From an uncultured Alphaproteobacteria bacterium (GTDB lineage: Bacteria > Pseudomonadota > Alphaproteobacteria > Rhodobacterales > Rhodobacteraceae): a stretch of DNA of 64,000 bases. Of this stretch, positions 18,129-28,462 are shown in pieces. Under the pieces are notes generated by a model, which did not search any database, had not been told where the DNA came from, and saw only the letters and a program-made list of their open reading frames with translations. The stretch covers positions 49,688 through 113,687 of the forward strand of contig CACDWF010000006.1 in NCBI GenBank assembly GCA_902556405.1. The letters run 5' to 3'. A program made the translations under genes and the position numbers. Every line of letters begins with the position of its first letter. The first letter of the stretch is position 1.

Positions 18129-18878
18129 TTAATATTCAATTTTTGTTAGGTATAGGCCACTAGACGGAGCCAATGCGGCACATTGACTTCGCTCTTTAGA
18201 CAACAATATTTCTTGTATTTTTTTCGGTCCCCACTTACCACAGCCAACTCTTCCTAAGCAACCTACAATACTTCGAACCTGATGGTGCAGAAAGGATTTT
18301 GCTGTAAAATTTAAGTGATAAATTATACCATCTCTAATCTCTTCAGAATTAATATTAATTGTGTCTATTGTTTTTACAGGGCTAGGTGCTTGACAAATTG
18401 ATGATCGAAAAGTTGAAAAATCATGCTTACCTAAAAGGTAATTTGCGGCTAACTCCATGTTCGGAATATTTAAGCTTTTTCTTATATGCCAGTATTGACT
18501 TCTCTCAAACGTTAAATCTGTTTTTCTAGAAAAAATCTTATATGTATAATGTCGCTTTACAGCAGAAAAGCGCGCGTGAAAATCTTTACTAACAATCTTA
18601 GCGTTTAATATCGAAATTGGATGTTTTTTAAGGTAATAATTTATTGCATTTTGTATCGTCTCACAATCGCGTTTAATTGCTAAGTCGACGTGAGCAACCT
18701 GGCCGATAGCATGCACTCCGGCGTCTGTTCTCCCTGCTCCAACAAAATTTTCACAATTTACATCAAGTTTTCTTATCGCCTCAAATATTACCCCTTGTAC
18801 GGTGGTTATATTATTTTGCAATTGCCATCCGTGGAATGGCGAACCATCGTATTCTATTGTTAGAGCATACCTAAACAT
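18129..18878 (-). CDS. truA: tRNA pseudouridine synthase A
   Basis: Makes pseudouridine at positions 38-40 of the tRNA anticodon stem. The catalytic aspartate is D52 in GAGRTDAGVHA. The FLHHQVRSIVG block near the C terminus is also typical. Length is 249 residues. Convergent with ychF with only 3 bases between stops, so no intrinsic terminator separates the two transcripts. Confidence 0.97.
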   Translation of the reverse strand: MFRYALTIEYDGSPFHGWQLQNNITTVQGVIFEAIRKLDVNCENFVGAGRTDAGVHAIGQVAHVDLAIKRDCETIQNAINYYLKKHPISILNAKIVSKDFHARFSAVKRHYTYKIFSRKTDLTFERSQYWHIRKSLNIPNMELAANYLLGKHDFSTFRSSICQAPSPVKTIDTININSEEIRDGIIYHLNFTAKSFLHHQVRSIVGCLGRVGCGKWGPKKIQEILLSKERSQCAALAPSSGLYLTKIEY

Positions 18879-18939
18879 ATTTTTAGTTTACAAAACTGTT
18901 CCATTTTCGAAAAACAAAATCTCCGAGAAAAATATTTAA

Positions 18940-18968
18940 TTGTATATCAACTATTTTTCTAATAAATA
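18940..18968 (+). promoter_or_regulatory. possible sigma70-type promoter for ileS
   Basis: TTGTAT, 17 bases, TAAATA, in the 113-base divergent gap between truA and ileS; a start site near 18975 would give a short leader before the ATG at 18992. The sequence is AT-rich, so such matches are cheap. No T-box-like leader fits in this space. Confidence 0.3.
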
Positions 18969-18991
18969 ACTAATAAAAACTAAATATTAAA

Positions 18992-21886
18992 ATGTCATCA
19001 AACGATAAAGATTATAAAGAAACCCTATTCTTACCAAATACAGATTTCCCAATGAGAGCCAATCTACCTGAAAGGGAAAAAGAGTGGCTAGACCGTTGGG
19101 AAAAATTAAATATTTACAAGAGACTTAGAAAGGACTTTGGAAATAGGAAGGATTTTGTTCTTCACGATGGACCCCCATATGCAAATGGAAACCTGCATAT
19201 TGGGCATGCGTTGAATAAGATTCTGAAAGATTTTGTAGCAAGAAGTCAACAAGTTTTGGGTAATAACAGTATTTATGTTCCTGGTTGGGATTGTCATGGT
19301 TTACCTATTGAATGGAAAATAGAGGAGAAATATAGAGAAAAAGGAAAGTCTAAAGAAGAGGTTCCCATAAATAAGCTTCGTGAAGACTGTAGAAACTTTG
19401 CAAGTCACTGGATAGAGATTCAAAAAGAAGAATTTAAAAGACTAGGAGTAACGGGTGATTGGGATAATCCATACTCAACTATGGACTATAAAAGTGAAGC
19501 GGTAATCTCTGAAGAGTTTGTAAAACTGGTAATGAAGGGGGTTGTTTACAGGGGATCGAAACCCGTGATGTGGTCTCCAGTGGAGAAAACAGCTCTTGCA
19601 GAGGCAGAGATTGAGTATAGAGATCACCGCAGCACGACTATTTGGGTTAGGTTTAGTGTGGTCTCCGATGTTTTAAAGGGATCTGATATTATCATATGGA
19701 CCACAACACCATGGACCATACCTTCAAATAAGGCTGTAGCTTTCAATAAAGCGATCAAATATGGGCTTTACGAGATAGAAGAAGTTCAAGATGAAAGCTG
19801 GGCTAAGCCAAAAAACACCATAATACTTGCTAATAAGCTTGCAGAAGAGACGATGGAAAAATGTAGGGTTACAAAGTACAAAAAAATAAGAGAATTGAGT
19901 TCCAAAGATCTTAATGACATTAACTTAAGCCACCCATTTTCAAATCTTGAAGGAGCTGAGTCCTTTTGGAATTATTCTATTCCCCTAGTCGAAGCGGACC
20001 ACGTTACCGACGACGCTGGAACTGGTTTTGTTCATATTGCACCAAGCCATGGTGCAGAAGACTTTGAAGTTTTCCTTAAACGTGGTTGGTTATCTCGTAT
20101 GACGAATAATGTTGAGGATGATAGCAGCTTTGCAAACACTGTCCCATTTTTTAAAGGCTTACAAATATTCAACAAAAAGGGAAGAGAGGGTGAAGCTAAT
20201 AAGGCTGTAATACAAAAACTGATCGAAGCCAATAAGCTGATTGCTAGAGGTATCTTGGAGCACTCATATCCTCATAGCTGGAGATCAAGAGCCCCAGTAA
20301 TTTTCAGAAACACTCCTCAATGGTTTGTAAATATAGATAAGGATCTCAAGGATGGTAAAGATGAATTTGGTAAAACAATACGAGAAAGAGCACTTCATTC
20401 GATAGACAAATTGGTAGAGTGGGTTCCAAAAAGTGGCAGGAATAGGCTTCACAGCATGGTATCGACAAGACCAGATTGGGTTTTATCTAGGCAAAGGGCA
20501 TGGGGTGTTCCTTTGACCTGCTTTGTAAAAAAGGGGTTGGATCCTGATCATGAGGATTTCATTCTTAAGGATAAAAAACTTAACAAAAGATTGGCCAGCA
20601 TACTTAAGAAAGAAGGAGCAGACGCTTGGTTTCAAGAAGGTGCAAAGGAACGATTTTTAGACGGGTTGTATCCTCCCGATGAGTATGAACAGGTAATGGA
20701 TATACTAGATGTCTGGTTTGACTCAGGATCTACCCACGCCTATGTTTTGCGAGATAGATCAGATGGGAAGTGGCCGGCAGACCTATATCTTGAGGGAACT
20801 GATCAGCATAGAGGGTTTTTTCATTCCTCGCTACTTCAAGCTTGTGGTACTCAGGGACAAGCACCCTACCTAGGAGTTTTAACTCATGGGTTCATTCTTG
20901 ACGAAAAGGGTCTAAAAATGTCCAAGTCCCTTGGTAATACTGTAAGTCCTCAACAGGTAGTAAAGCAGTATGGAGCTGACATACTAAGACTATGGGTTGC
21001 GCAAAGTGATTATACAGTAGACTTAAGGATAGGAGATGAAATTCTTAAAGGCGTAACTGATAGTTATCGAAAACTTAGGAACACAGCAAGATTTTTATTG
21101 GGCAACTTAGGTACATATTCCGATCAGGACGACGTTTCATATAATCAACTACCGGATCTTGAAAAATATATTCTTCATAGAGTGTGTGAAGTCGATAAAA
21201 AAATAAGATCCTTCTATCAAGAGTATTCTTTTCAATCAGTTTTTCAAACTTATTTCCAATTCTGTACCCAAGAGCTCTCTTCTTTTTATTTCGATATTCG
21301 AAAGGATGTTTTATACTGCGATCCAAAGACAAGTTTAAAAAGAAGAGCCACACTCAAAGTTCTTGATATCTTATTTTTCAGATTGATAACATGGTTTTCT
21401 CCAATTTTACCGTTTACAATGGAAGAGGTGTATTTAGAAAGATTCCCTGAATTTGAGAATTCAGTACACTTACTGGATATCCCCAGTAACGAGAAAGACT
21501 GGTATAATCCTAAACATGCACTTCGTTGGGATAAAATCAGAAGTGTCAGACGCGTTGTAACCGGGGCTATAGAGGTGTTAAGACAAGAAAAGGTAATTGG
21601 CTCAAGTCTAGAGACCTGTCCTGTTATTCATATCAAAGACAAAGAGCTTTTTAACATCATAGAATCAGTGGATATGAGCGAGATATGTATTACGTCGGGT
21701 ATAAGCATTGAATTTTCAATGAATAGTATTGCTGATAACTGTTTTATAATCGATGATGTGCCTGATGTTGGAGTAATTTGTCAAACCGCTCAAGGAAAAA
21801 AGTGTCAACGATGCTGGACGTTCAACATATCTTCAGATAAAAGCGAGGATGAATTGTGTGACCGTTGTAAGCGAGCAGTCATCTAA
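18992..21886 (+). CDS. ileS: isoleucyl-tRNA synthetase
   Basis: Class I synthetase charging tRNA-Ile. HIGH is at residues 69-72 and KMSKS at 642-646. The large editing insert lies between them, with WTTTPWTIPSNKA visible near residue 230. The C-terminal zinc knuckle has four cysteines in KCQRCW and CDRCKRAV. Length is 964 residues, normal for the eubacterial type. In many proteobacteria lspA follows; here a minus-strand xerC follows instead. Confidence 0.98.
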   Translation: MSSNDKDYKETLFLPNTDFPMRANLPEREKEWLDRWEKLNIYKRLRKDFGNRKDFVLHDGPPYANGNLHIGHALNKILKDFVARSQQVLGNNSIYVPGWDCHGLPIEWKIEEKYREKGKSKEEVPINKLREDCRNFASHWIEIQKEEFKRLGVTGDWDNPYSTMDYKSEAVISEEFVKLVMKGVVYRGSKPVMWSPVEKTALAEAEIEYRDHRSTTIWVRFSVVSDVLKGSDIIIWTTTPWTIPSNKAVAFNKAIKYGLYEIEEVQDESWAKPKNTIILANKLAEETMEKCRVTKYKKIRELSSKDLNDINLSHPFSNLEGAESFWNYSIPLVEADHVTDDAGTGFVHIAPSHGAEDFEVFLKRGWLSRMTNNVEDDSSFANTVPFFKGLQIFNKKGREGEANKAVIQKLIEANKLIARGILEHSYPHSWRSRAPVIFRNTPQWFVNIDKDLKDGKDEFGKTIRERALHSIDKLVEWVPKSGRNRLHSMVSTRPDWVLSRQRAWGVPLTCFVKKGLDPDHEDFILKDKKLNKRLASILKKEGADAWFQEGAKERFLDGLYPPDEYEQVMDILDVWFDSGSTHAYVLRDRSDGKWPADLYLEGTDQHRGFFHSSLLQACGTQGQAPYLGVLTHGFILDEKGLKMSKSLGNTVSPQQVVKQYGADILRLWVAQSDYTVDLRIGDEILKGVTDSYRKLRNTARFLLGNLGTYSDQDDVSYNQLPDLEKYILHRVCEVDKKIRSFYQEYSFQSVFQTYFQFCTQELSSFYFDIRKDVLYCDPKTSLKRRATLKVLDILFFRLITWFSPILPFTMEEVYLERFPEFENSVHLLDIPSNEKDWYNPKHALRWDKIRSVRRVVTGAIEVLRQEKVIGSSLETCPVIHIKDKELFNIIESVDMSEICITSGISIEFSMNSIADNCFIIDDVPDVGVICQTAQGKKCQRCWTFNISSDKSEDELCDRCKRAVI

Positions 21887-21901
21887 ATCACATGGATATA
21901 A

Positions 21902-22819
21902 TTAATTTATCCGCTCTCTAGGATGGGTTGACTTATAAACTTGTAATAACTTTTTTTGTTCTATCTGAGTATATATTTGTGTGCTACTTAATGAAGAGTG
22001 ACCCAGAAGTTTTTGAATACTTCGTAAGTCAGTACCTGAATTAAGTAAGTGGGTAGCGTAAGAGTGTCTTAAAGAGTGTGGTGTGGAAGATGAAGGAAGG
22101 CCGATCGAATTTCTTGCCCTTTCGAGAGCCTTCTGAAAAGATCTAGCCGACATTCTTTTCCCTCTAATACCCAGAAAAACATAGTTGCTACTTGAATTGG
22201 GGTAGGGACACTGGTCTTTATATTTTTCAATCGCTTGATTAGTAATATTAAGTATGGGCACCATCCTCTCTTTTTTTCCTTTGCCCTTAACTAAGATACT
22301 TGTATTTAAAGGCAGTGCATTTGCTTTTAAATCTAATGCTTCTGAAATTCTCAGACCACAAGTATATAATAATAAAAAGATAGCTTGGTTTCTGGATATT
22401 ATCCACTGATCCTCTTTTTTGTTTTCAAATGCGCTAAATAGCTTTTTGATGTCATTAACCGAAAGTGGTCTCGGAAGTTTTTTATCTTTTTTGGGAGACT
22501 CTAATCTTGAAATAGCTGAATTAAAAATATTATGGGTGCTCTCTAGCCAGTGGAAAAAGTTTTTCAAGCTAGACATTTTTCTAGAAAGCGATGAAGGTTT
22601 TACAGACCTATTTCGAAGGCTTAATATCCATAACCTGATTGTATGGGAACTTATATTTGACAAATCAGATTTTAAAATATCTTCTGACTTTTGAAATGAA
22701 AAATGAAGAAAATTTTTTAGGTCAAGTGAATACGCTTTTATGGAGTTCTCAGAAAAGTTCCTCAAATTTATGTTGTACAATTTCCACTCTTCTACCAAAT
22801 CGTTTAACTTTATCTTCAT
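21902..22819 (-). CDS. xerC: tyrosine recombinase XerC
   Basis: Site-specific recombinase that resolves chromosome dimers at dif with XerD. The core-binding domain covers about residues 1-95. The catalytic set is R157 (CGLRISEA), the lysine hairpin GKGKKER at 179-185, H248 and R251 (TPHSLRHSYATHLL), H274 (LLGHSSL) and Y283. Length is 305 residues. The DUF484 gene overlaps its start by 4 bases, a neighbour commonly linked to xerC and not xerD, which supports the choice of name. It is chromosomal housekeeping, not an integrase of a mobile element. Confidence 0.93.
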   Translation of the reverse strand: MKIKLNDLVEEWKLYNINLRNFSENSIKAYSLDLKNFLHFSFQKSEDILKSDLSNISSHTIRLWILSLRNRSVKPSSLSRKMSSLKNFFHWLESTHNIFNSAISRLESPKKDKKLPRPLSVNDIKKLFSAFENKKEDQWIISRNQAIFLLLYTCGLRISEALDLKANALPLNTSILVKGKGKKERMVPILNITNQAIEKYKDQCPYPNSSSNYVFLGIRGKRMSARSFQKALERARNSIGLPSSSTPHSLRHSYATHLLNSGTDLRSIQKLLGHSSLSSTQIYTQIEQKKLLQVYKSTHPRERIN

Positions 22820-23514
22820 TTGTATATTAAGCTTTCCAAGTGCTTAGATGTTATCTGAGAAAAAAACTCTAGATAGTCTGTTGACTGATCAATCGAAAAG
22901 GTGGACTCCTTAGCAGACTCAAGTAAGATAAAGCCCTTGAATTTATTGTTTATTGAAAGAGAAATTATGGCTTCGGACTTTGTGCTCTCTTCTCTAGTTA
23001 TTAATCGCTCAGCCTCTCTTTTTTTTTCGTTAGCTACATTTTTGAGGCGAACATTTTTTCCTTTTGTTATGCCGACTTTTTGTACAAATTTAGTGATCTC
23101 TTCATCAGATTTAAAAATACAGTTTTCGATGTTAAAATTAGAGAATGTATTGTCGCTTACAACTATTTTTATTATATCCACACCCAATATTTCTGCGGCT
23201 TTAAGACATAAAAATTTGAAAAGAGTGTCTATATCTTTTGTTTCAATAGTCTCTAAGCAACATTTATGAATCTTTTTTATGCCCATTTGATTTTCGTATG
23301 CATGTTGAATTATTTGACTGTTGGTACTTTTTAACTTTTCTACTTTCTCTCCAAGTTTTTTTAGAAAAACATTTCTAATATCGATCAAGTTTTCTTCATC
23401 AGGGAAATCTGAGTCTTTTATAAGTGCAAGCAATAATTCCTTATCCAGTAAGATTAAGTCTGGATTTTCTAATATTTTTTGTCGTTCTTCTGGAACTATT
23501 TGAATTTTATTCAT
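22816..23514 (-). CDS. DUF484 family protein
   Basis: Uncharacterised protein of 232 residues. The N-terminal ~90 residues are helical (the LDKELLLALIKDSDFPDEENLIDIR region), followed by a GAF-like domain at about 95-230. DUF484 genes are often coupled to xerC; here the two overlap in an ATGA arrangement. No catalytic residues are recognisable. It may help chromosome resolution, but that is suggested only by its neighbour. Confidence 0.85.
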   Translation of the reverse strand: MNKIQIVPEERQKILENPDLILLDKELLLALIKDSDFPDEENLIDIRNVFLKKLGEKVEKLKSTNSQIIQHAYENQMGIKKIHKCCLETIETKDIDTLFKFLCLKAAEILGVDIIKIVVSDNTFSNFNIENCIFKSDEEITKFVQKVGITKGKNVRLKNVANEKKREAERLITREESTKSEAIISLSINNKFKGFILLESAKESTFSIDQSTDYLEFFSQITSKHLESLIYK

Positions 23515-23521
23515 ATATTTT

Positions 23522-24175
23522 TTAAATTATAGATTGACCAGTTTTCTCCCAATCAGCCGTAAATTGGTTTAAACCTGATTCAGTTAGAGGATGCTTTATA
23601 AGCTTTTCAAAAACATCTAACGGAATTGTTGCAACATCTGCTCCTAAGCGTGCGCATTGTTTTACATGGTTAGTTGTTCGTATTGATGCCGCAAGAATTT
23701 TAGTCGAAAATTTATAGTGTGAATAAATTAATTTTATATCTGATATTAAATCTATACCTTCCAGATTTAAATCATCTAAACGACCGATGAAGGGACTAAC
23801 ATACTCAGCACCGGCTTTTGCAGCCAAAAGAGCTTGGGAAGAAGAAAAACAGAGGGTCATGTTCACACTAATACCTTTTTTTGATAATGTGTTACAAGCC
23901 CTCAATCCGTCCCAAGTAATTGGAAGTTTAACAGTAACGTTTTTTGCTATCTCGGAAAGCTTCATCCCTTCTCGCACCATTTTTTCTGAATCTAGTGCTG
24001 ATACTTCAGCGCTGACAGAGCCAGAAACTACGCTAGCCAATTCAGATATCACCTCAATCATGTTTTTACCTGACTTTAATATGATCGATGGGTTGGTTGT
24101 AACGCCGTCTATAACACCGAAATCACTGTATTTGCGTATTTTATCAATGTCTGAACCATCCAAAAAAAGCTGCAT
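23522..24175 (-). CDS. tal: small transaldolase / fructose-6-phosphate aldolase family (TalC-like)
   Basis: Class I aldolase of 217 residues. The Schiff-base lysine is K83 in NVTVKLPIT, and the N terminus MQLFLDGSDIDKIRKY with GVTTNPSII is typical of the short decameric family. Such proteins act either as transaldolase in the pentose phosphate pathway or as fructose-6-phosphate aldolase; the sequence by eye does not decide this. It precedes the DUF484-xerC pair and is divergent from priA, a neighbourhood known from Rhodobacterales. Confidence 0.9.
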   Translation of the reverse strand: MQLFLDGSDIDKIRKYSDFGVIDGVTTNPSIILKSGKNMIEVISELASVVSGSVSAEVSALDSEKMVREGMKLSEIAKNVTVKLPITWDGLRACNTLSKKGISVNMTLCFSSSQALLAAKAGAEYVSPFIGRLDDLNLEGIDLISDIKLIYSHYKFSTKILAASIRTTNHVKQCARLGADVATIPLDVFEKLIKHPLTESGLNQFTADWEKTGQSII

Positions 24176-24265
24176 TAAATTTTACCCAAATTTATATATT
24201 TTCTTGGACTTTAGTGTATATGGTGATTTATTTCAAAGGAAGAGAAAAAGTGTAGATTGAGATAA

Positions 24266-26437
24266 ATGGTATTTGAAAGACAGTTTGGTGTTATCTTCCC
24301 AAATCCAAAGCTTCCGGTTTTGGACTATAGTACTTTAGATGACAATATTGGTATTGGCAGTTTAGTTGAAGTGCCTTTAGGTTCTAAGGTAGTCGCTGGT
24401 ATTGTCTGGAGCGCTGGAGACACCAAATTTGATCGTAGTCGAACTAAGCAGATTATAGGACCGGTTAACAATATAAAATTAGATCCTGAATTTATTTCTT
24501 TTTTGAAAAAGGCACACGCCTACACGCTATCCCCAATACAATCTTACTTGAAAATGGCTGTTCAAAGTCTAACCTTTCACAAAGATCCAAAAGCGCCTAT
24601 TGCTTATAAGCTTAATAGCTCTAACTGTCCCACAATTACATCTCGTCAAAAAGAACTTATTAACTACTTCAAACAGCAACCTAATGGAATCGCTAGATAT
24701 AAACAAATAAAAAAAGATTTAGGCGTAAGTTCCTCAGTCATAAAAAGTTTGGAAAATAAAGGAGTGTTATCGAAAGTTTCTGAAAATAAACATAAACAAG
24801 AAAAAATTTTTAATAAACCGATAATCTTATCTCCTGAGCAGAGACAAGCAGTTTCACGAATAAGAGAAAAGTATGTAAAGAATGAGTTTCAGTCATGGCT
24901 GTTGTTTGGTGTTACAGGTTCAGGTAAAACCGAGGTTTATTTGGATCTAGCTAGTGAGCGTTTACAAGAGGGAGAACAAGTTCTTATTTTATTACCGGAA
25001 ATTTCTTTAACTATCGATTTTAAGCTGCGTATTATGAAAAGATATGGAGCACTTGCAGGAGAGTGGCATTCACAACTATCTTTAAACGAAAGACGAAGAG
25101 TATTTAAGAATGTAGTAAGCGGGGATTTAAAGCTTCTGGTAGGAGCTAGATCAGCACTTTTTCTACCATTTAAAAACTTGAAGCTTATCATTGTTGATGA
25201 AGAACACGATGCCTCATATAAGCAAGAAGAAGCACCCATATATAATGCAAGAGATCTAGCAGTCTTACGAGCATCAACTTTGAATTCCCAAATCATTTTA
25301 TCTTCAGCTACTCCCAGTATCGAAACATGGCATAATTGTAGATTGGGCAAGTACCATAAAGTTGATCTTCTTAAACGTTTTGGCGAAGTTTATGAACCTA
25401 GAGTGACTTTAATTGATATGAATGTCGAAGAAACCCCAAAAAATAGTTGGATATCTTTTCCAATTATTGATCAAATGAAAAAAAGTTTGAAAAAAAAAGA
25501 CCAAATTCTAATTTTTTTGAATAGAAGGGGTTATGCGCCAATTCAATTTTGTACCGCATGCAAAGTTTCCTTAGAGTGTAAAAATTGCAGTACAAAGCTT
25601 GTTTATCATAAGACAAAAACTTGTTACCTGTGCCATATATGTGGATATAAAGTTTCAGAAAAAACGAAGTGTCTTCAGTGTAATTCAGCTGATAATTTTA
25701 TACCTATCGGTCCAGGAGTTGAAAGAATAAGAGATGAGATCTCTAAATTGTTTCCCGATGCTTCATCACAAATTTTTTCTTCAGATAATTTTTCAAAGGG
25801 AGAAAAAAATTTAGAAGACATGGATAAAATAAAGTCGGGAGAAATTAATATTATTATAGGTACTCAATTAGTAGCTAAAGGGTATAATTTTCCTCATTTG
25901 AAACTTGTTGTCGTTATTGATGCAGATATGGGTCTAAATGCTGGGGATCATAGGGTAATGGAAAAGAGCTACCAGGTAATTAAGCAAGTGGTAGGACGGG
26001 CAGGACGGTATGCCTCTGATGGACGAGCATTAATCCAAACTTGGATGCCAAGACACCCTGTCTTGCAAGCCTTATTAAAGGATCATGGAGAAAAATTTCT
26101 TAACACTGAGCTAGAACAAAGGATAGAAGCTAATGTTCCGCCACATGGAAAATTTATTTCTTTGATATTGTCAGGAAGAAAGGAACGTACACTTATAGAT
26201 TTTGGTATTAAATTAAAAAATCAATTTTTCTCACTTAATTTACAAGACCTTGAGATTTTTGGCCCTGCTGTTGCACCAATTTCAAGGATAAAAAATAAAA
26301 CGAGAGTACGATTACTTATAAAGTCGAATAAAATGACAAGAATATCGCAGATCGAAGTGCGAGACTGGCTGAAAAATGTTTCAGTTCCCAACAATATTTA
26401 CTTTAGTGTGGACATTGACCCATATAATTTCTATTAG
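24266..26437 (+). CDS. priA: primosomal protein N' (PriA helicase)
   Basis: Replication-restart 3'-5' helicase. An N-terminal 3'BD-like domain is followed by a winged helix. Walker A is GVTGSGKT at residues 215-222, and the Walker B box is DEEH. The zinc-binding region holds eight cysteines in four CxxC pairs, seen at CTAC, CKNC, CYLCHIC and CLQC. The C-terminal helicase motifs include GTQLVAKGYNFP and QVVGRAGR. Length is 723 residues. hisC starts 29 bases downstream. Confidence 0.97.
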   Translation: MVFERQFGVIFPNPKLPVLDYSTLDDNIGIGSLVEVPLGSKVVAGIVWSAGDTKFDRSRTKQIIGPVNNIKLDPEFISFLKKAHAYTLSPIQSYLKMAVQSLTFHKDPKAPIAYKLNSSNCPTITSRQKELINYFKQQPNGIARYKQIKKDLGVSSSVIKSLENKGVLSKVSENKHKQEKIFNKPIILSPEQRQAVSRIREKYVKNEFQSWLLFGVTGSGKTEVYLDLASERLQEGEQVLILLPEISLTIDFKLRIMKRYGALAGEWHSQLSLNERRRVFKNVVSGDLKLLVGARSALFLPFKNLKLIIVDEEHDASYKQEEAPIYNARDLAVLRASTLNSQIILSSATPSIETWHNCRLGKYHKVDLLKRFGEVYEPRVTLIDMNVEETPKNSWISFPIIDQMKKSLKKKDQILIFLNRRGYAPIQFCTACKVSLECKNCSTKLVYHKTKTCYLCHICGYKVSEKTKCLQCNSADNFIPIGPGVERIRDEISKLFPDASSQIFSSDNFSKGEKNLEDMDKIKSGEINIIIGTQLVAKGYNFPHLKLVVVIDADMGLNAGDHRVMEKSYQVIKQVVGRAGRYASDGRALIQTWMPRHPVLQALLKDHGEKFLNTELEQRIEANVPPHGKFISLILSGRKERTLIDFGIKLKNQFFSLNLQDLEIFGPAVAPISRIKNKTRVRLLIKSNKMTRISQIEVRDWLKNVSVPNNIYFSVDIDPYNFY

Positions 26438-26466
26438 TTCAGAATAACTATTGTTTAAAAAGACTG

Positions 26467-27570
26467 ATGAAAAACTTAAAGATTAATATTCAGCCCCTTT
26501 CCCATTTCTACAATATGCCTTTGTATGAAAGTGGAGAAAGCGCTATTCGGGGCCAAGAAAATGTTGTGAAGTTGAGTGCGAATGAGAACATGAATGGCCC
26601 ATGTGATGAAGTGCTCAATCAGTTTGCATATTATTCCAAAAAAACTTTTGAGTATCCGGACAGCAATCACTTTGCCCTACGACATAAAATCGGTGAGGTA
26701 CATAATATCGATCCTAACAGAATTATTTGTGGAGCTGGATCTGATGAGATAATTCAACTATTATGTCGTTGTTTCTGTGAGCAAAATGATGAGGTTATTT
26801 ATACGGAGCATGGCTTTTTGATGTACAAGCTATCGGCTTTAGCCACTGGTGCGAAGCCTGTGGAAGTTAAAGAAAACAACCGCACAGCATCTATAGAGAA
26901 TATTTGCACAGCCATCACAGCCCAAACAAAGATAATTTTTTTGGCGAACCCAAATAATCCAACAGGAACTATGATTTCAGAGGATGAGATAGAGAAACTA
27001 TTAAGCAAAATACCTAGCAATATCTTACTTGTTTTGGATGGTGCCTACTCAGAATATGTGGATTCTTTTGATGGGGGAATTTCACTAGCAAACAAGTTTG
27101 GAAATTTATTTGTGACAAGAACGTTCTCTAAAATATACGCGCTGGGAGGTTTACGAGTTGGGTGGGGGTACGGTTCTAGAGACATAATAGATGTTTTAAA
27201 TTCAGTTCGATCTCCCTTTAACGTATCATCTGTGGGTTTGAAAATGGCAGAATTGAGCATTGCGGATGTAAAATTTGTTAGCCACCAAAGGGAGTTCAAT
27301 AGAGTAAATAGAGAGGAACTCCGAAATAAATTACTTGGTCTTGGATTGAAGATAGATCAATCGTTTGCAAATTTTTTGCTCCTGAGACTTTTAAGTGAAG
27401 AGCAAGCCAATACAATTGATTCATTCCTAAAGAAAAAAGGTTTCATTTTAAGAAAGGTGGGCTCTTATGGACTACCGAAGTGCCTTAGACTTTCAATTGG
27501 TAATACAGAGGTATGCGAAAAGCTTTATTTAGCCCTAGCAGAGTATTTTGATCAAAATGACAGAGTTTAG
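26467..27570 (+). CDS. hisC: histidinol-phosphate aminotransferase
   Basis: Fold-type I PLP aminotransferase for histidine synthesis, possibly also acting on aromatic amino acids in this clade. NPNNPTGT and the PLP lysine K222 in RTFSKIYALGGLRVGWG are clear. Length is 367 residues. It overlaps tyrA, so a second role in tyrosine or phenylalanine transamination is plausible, as is known for some HisC proteins encoded in aromatic operons. Confidence 0.93.
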   Translation: MKNLKINIQPLSHFYNMPLYESGESAIRGQENVVKLSANENMNGPCDEVLNQFAYYSKKTFEYPDSNHFALRHKIGEVHNIDPNRIICGAGSDEIIQLLCRCFCEQNDEVIYTEHGFLMYKLSALATGAKPVEVKENNRTASIENICTAITAQTKIIFLANPNNPTGTMISEDEIEKLLSKIPSNILLVLDGAYSEYVDSFDGGISLANKFGNLFVTRTFSKIYALGGLRVGWGYGSRDIIDVLNSVRSPFNVSSVGLKMAELSIADVKFVSHQREFNRVNREELRNKLLGLGLKIDQSFANFLLLRLLSEEQANTIDSFLKKKGFILRKVGSYGLPKCLRLSIGNTEVCEKLYLALAEYFDQNDRV

Positions 27571-28462
27571 AAAAATAGCCATTATCGGGCTCGGTTTAAT
27601 TGCGTCCTCAATATGTTTGTCTTTAAGACAAAAAGATCCTGCAATTCAAATAGTGGGATACGATAATGATAAAGAAGTAAGAAAAAGGGCTAAGAGGATT
27701 GGTTTATGCGAAATCGAAAGCAATATCGAGAAAGCGGTAAATGACTGTAATCTTATAATACTCTGTGTGCCCGTTGGTCAAATGTACCCTGTAATACAAA
27801 AGTTAAAGAATTTTATAGAGCCCGGAACAATAATTACGGACGTAGGATCAGTAAAGCTTTCTGTTATTAAAGAGTTAGAGGCTCATACAGAGGACGCCAA
27901 GGGTAAATTTGTTCCCTCTCACCCCATAGCTGGAACCGAAAAATCGGGACCTGACGCTGGTTATGCTGGACTATTTGATGGCCGCTGGTGTATCTTGACA
28001 CCCACAAAAAAAACCAACAAGAAAGCATTAAAAAGTGTTGAGATCTTTTGGAGGTTTTTAGGCATGCAAACCAAGATAATGACACCTGAGCATCATGATC
28101 TGGTTCTGGCTGTCACATCTCATGCACCTCATCTAATTGCATACACCATGGTGGGGGTTGTCGATGACCTAGAAACAGTCACAAAGTCGGAAATAATTAA
28201 TTATTCAGCGGCGGGTTTTAGAGACTTTACCAGAATTGCCGCATCTGACCCGGTTATGTGGAGAGATATTTTTTTAAATAATCAAGATGCGCATTTGGAA
28301 GTATTAGGTCGATTTACTGAGGAACTATTTTCATTGCAACGCGCAATACGAAAAAAAGATGGAGACTATTTGTTAAGATATTTTGAAAGAACTAGAAGTA
28401 TTAGGAAAGGTATAGTAGCTGCTGGTCAAGATACAGGAATACCGAATTTTGGGAGAGACTAG
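27557..28462 (+). CDS. tyrA: prephenate/arogenate dehydrogenase
   Basis: Oxidative decarboxylation on the tyrosine branch. The NAD-binding motif IIGLGLIASSICLSLR is at the N terminus, and SHPIAGTEKSGPDAG is the prephenate-site signature. TSHAPHLIAYTM follows. Length is 301 residues with the ATG at 27557; an in-frame TTG at 27548 is also possible. It overlaps hisC by 14 bases. The enzyme is the cyclohexadienyl type (TyrC-like) in many alphaproteobacteria; substrate and cofactor preference cannot be read here. Its stop overlaps that of the convergent DUF2125 gene. Confidence 0.93.
   Translation: MTEFRKIAIIGLGLIASSICLSLRQKDPAIQIVGYDNDKEVRKRAKRIGLCEIESNIEKAVNDCNLIILCVPVGQMYPVIQKLKNFIEPGTIITDVGSVKLSVIKELEAHTEDAKGKFVPSHPIAGTEKSGPDAGYAGLFDGRWCILTPTKKTNKKALKSVEIFWRFLGMQTKIMTPEHHDLVLAVTSHAPHLIAYTMVGVVDDLETVTKSEIINYSAAGFRDFTRIAASDPVMWRDIFLNNQDAHLEVLGRFTEELFSLQRAIRKKDGDYLLRYFERTRSIRKGIVAAGQDTGIPNFGRD

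Noticed and set aside
18879..18991. A T-box or attenuator before ileS
   Set aside because: The gap is too short and lacks a T-box motif or terminator-antiterminator pair.
21902..22819. A phage or integron integrase
   Set aside because: The tyrosine recombinase is coupled to a DUF484 gene in a normal chromosomal neighbourhood, with no attachment-site repeats or cargo genes seen; XerC fits better.
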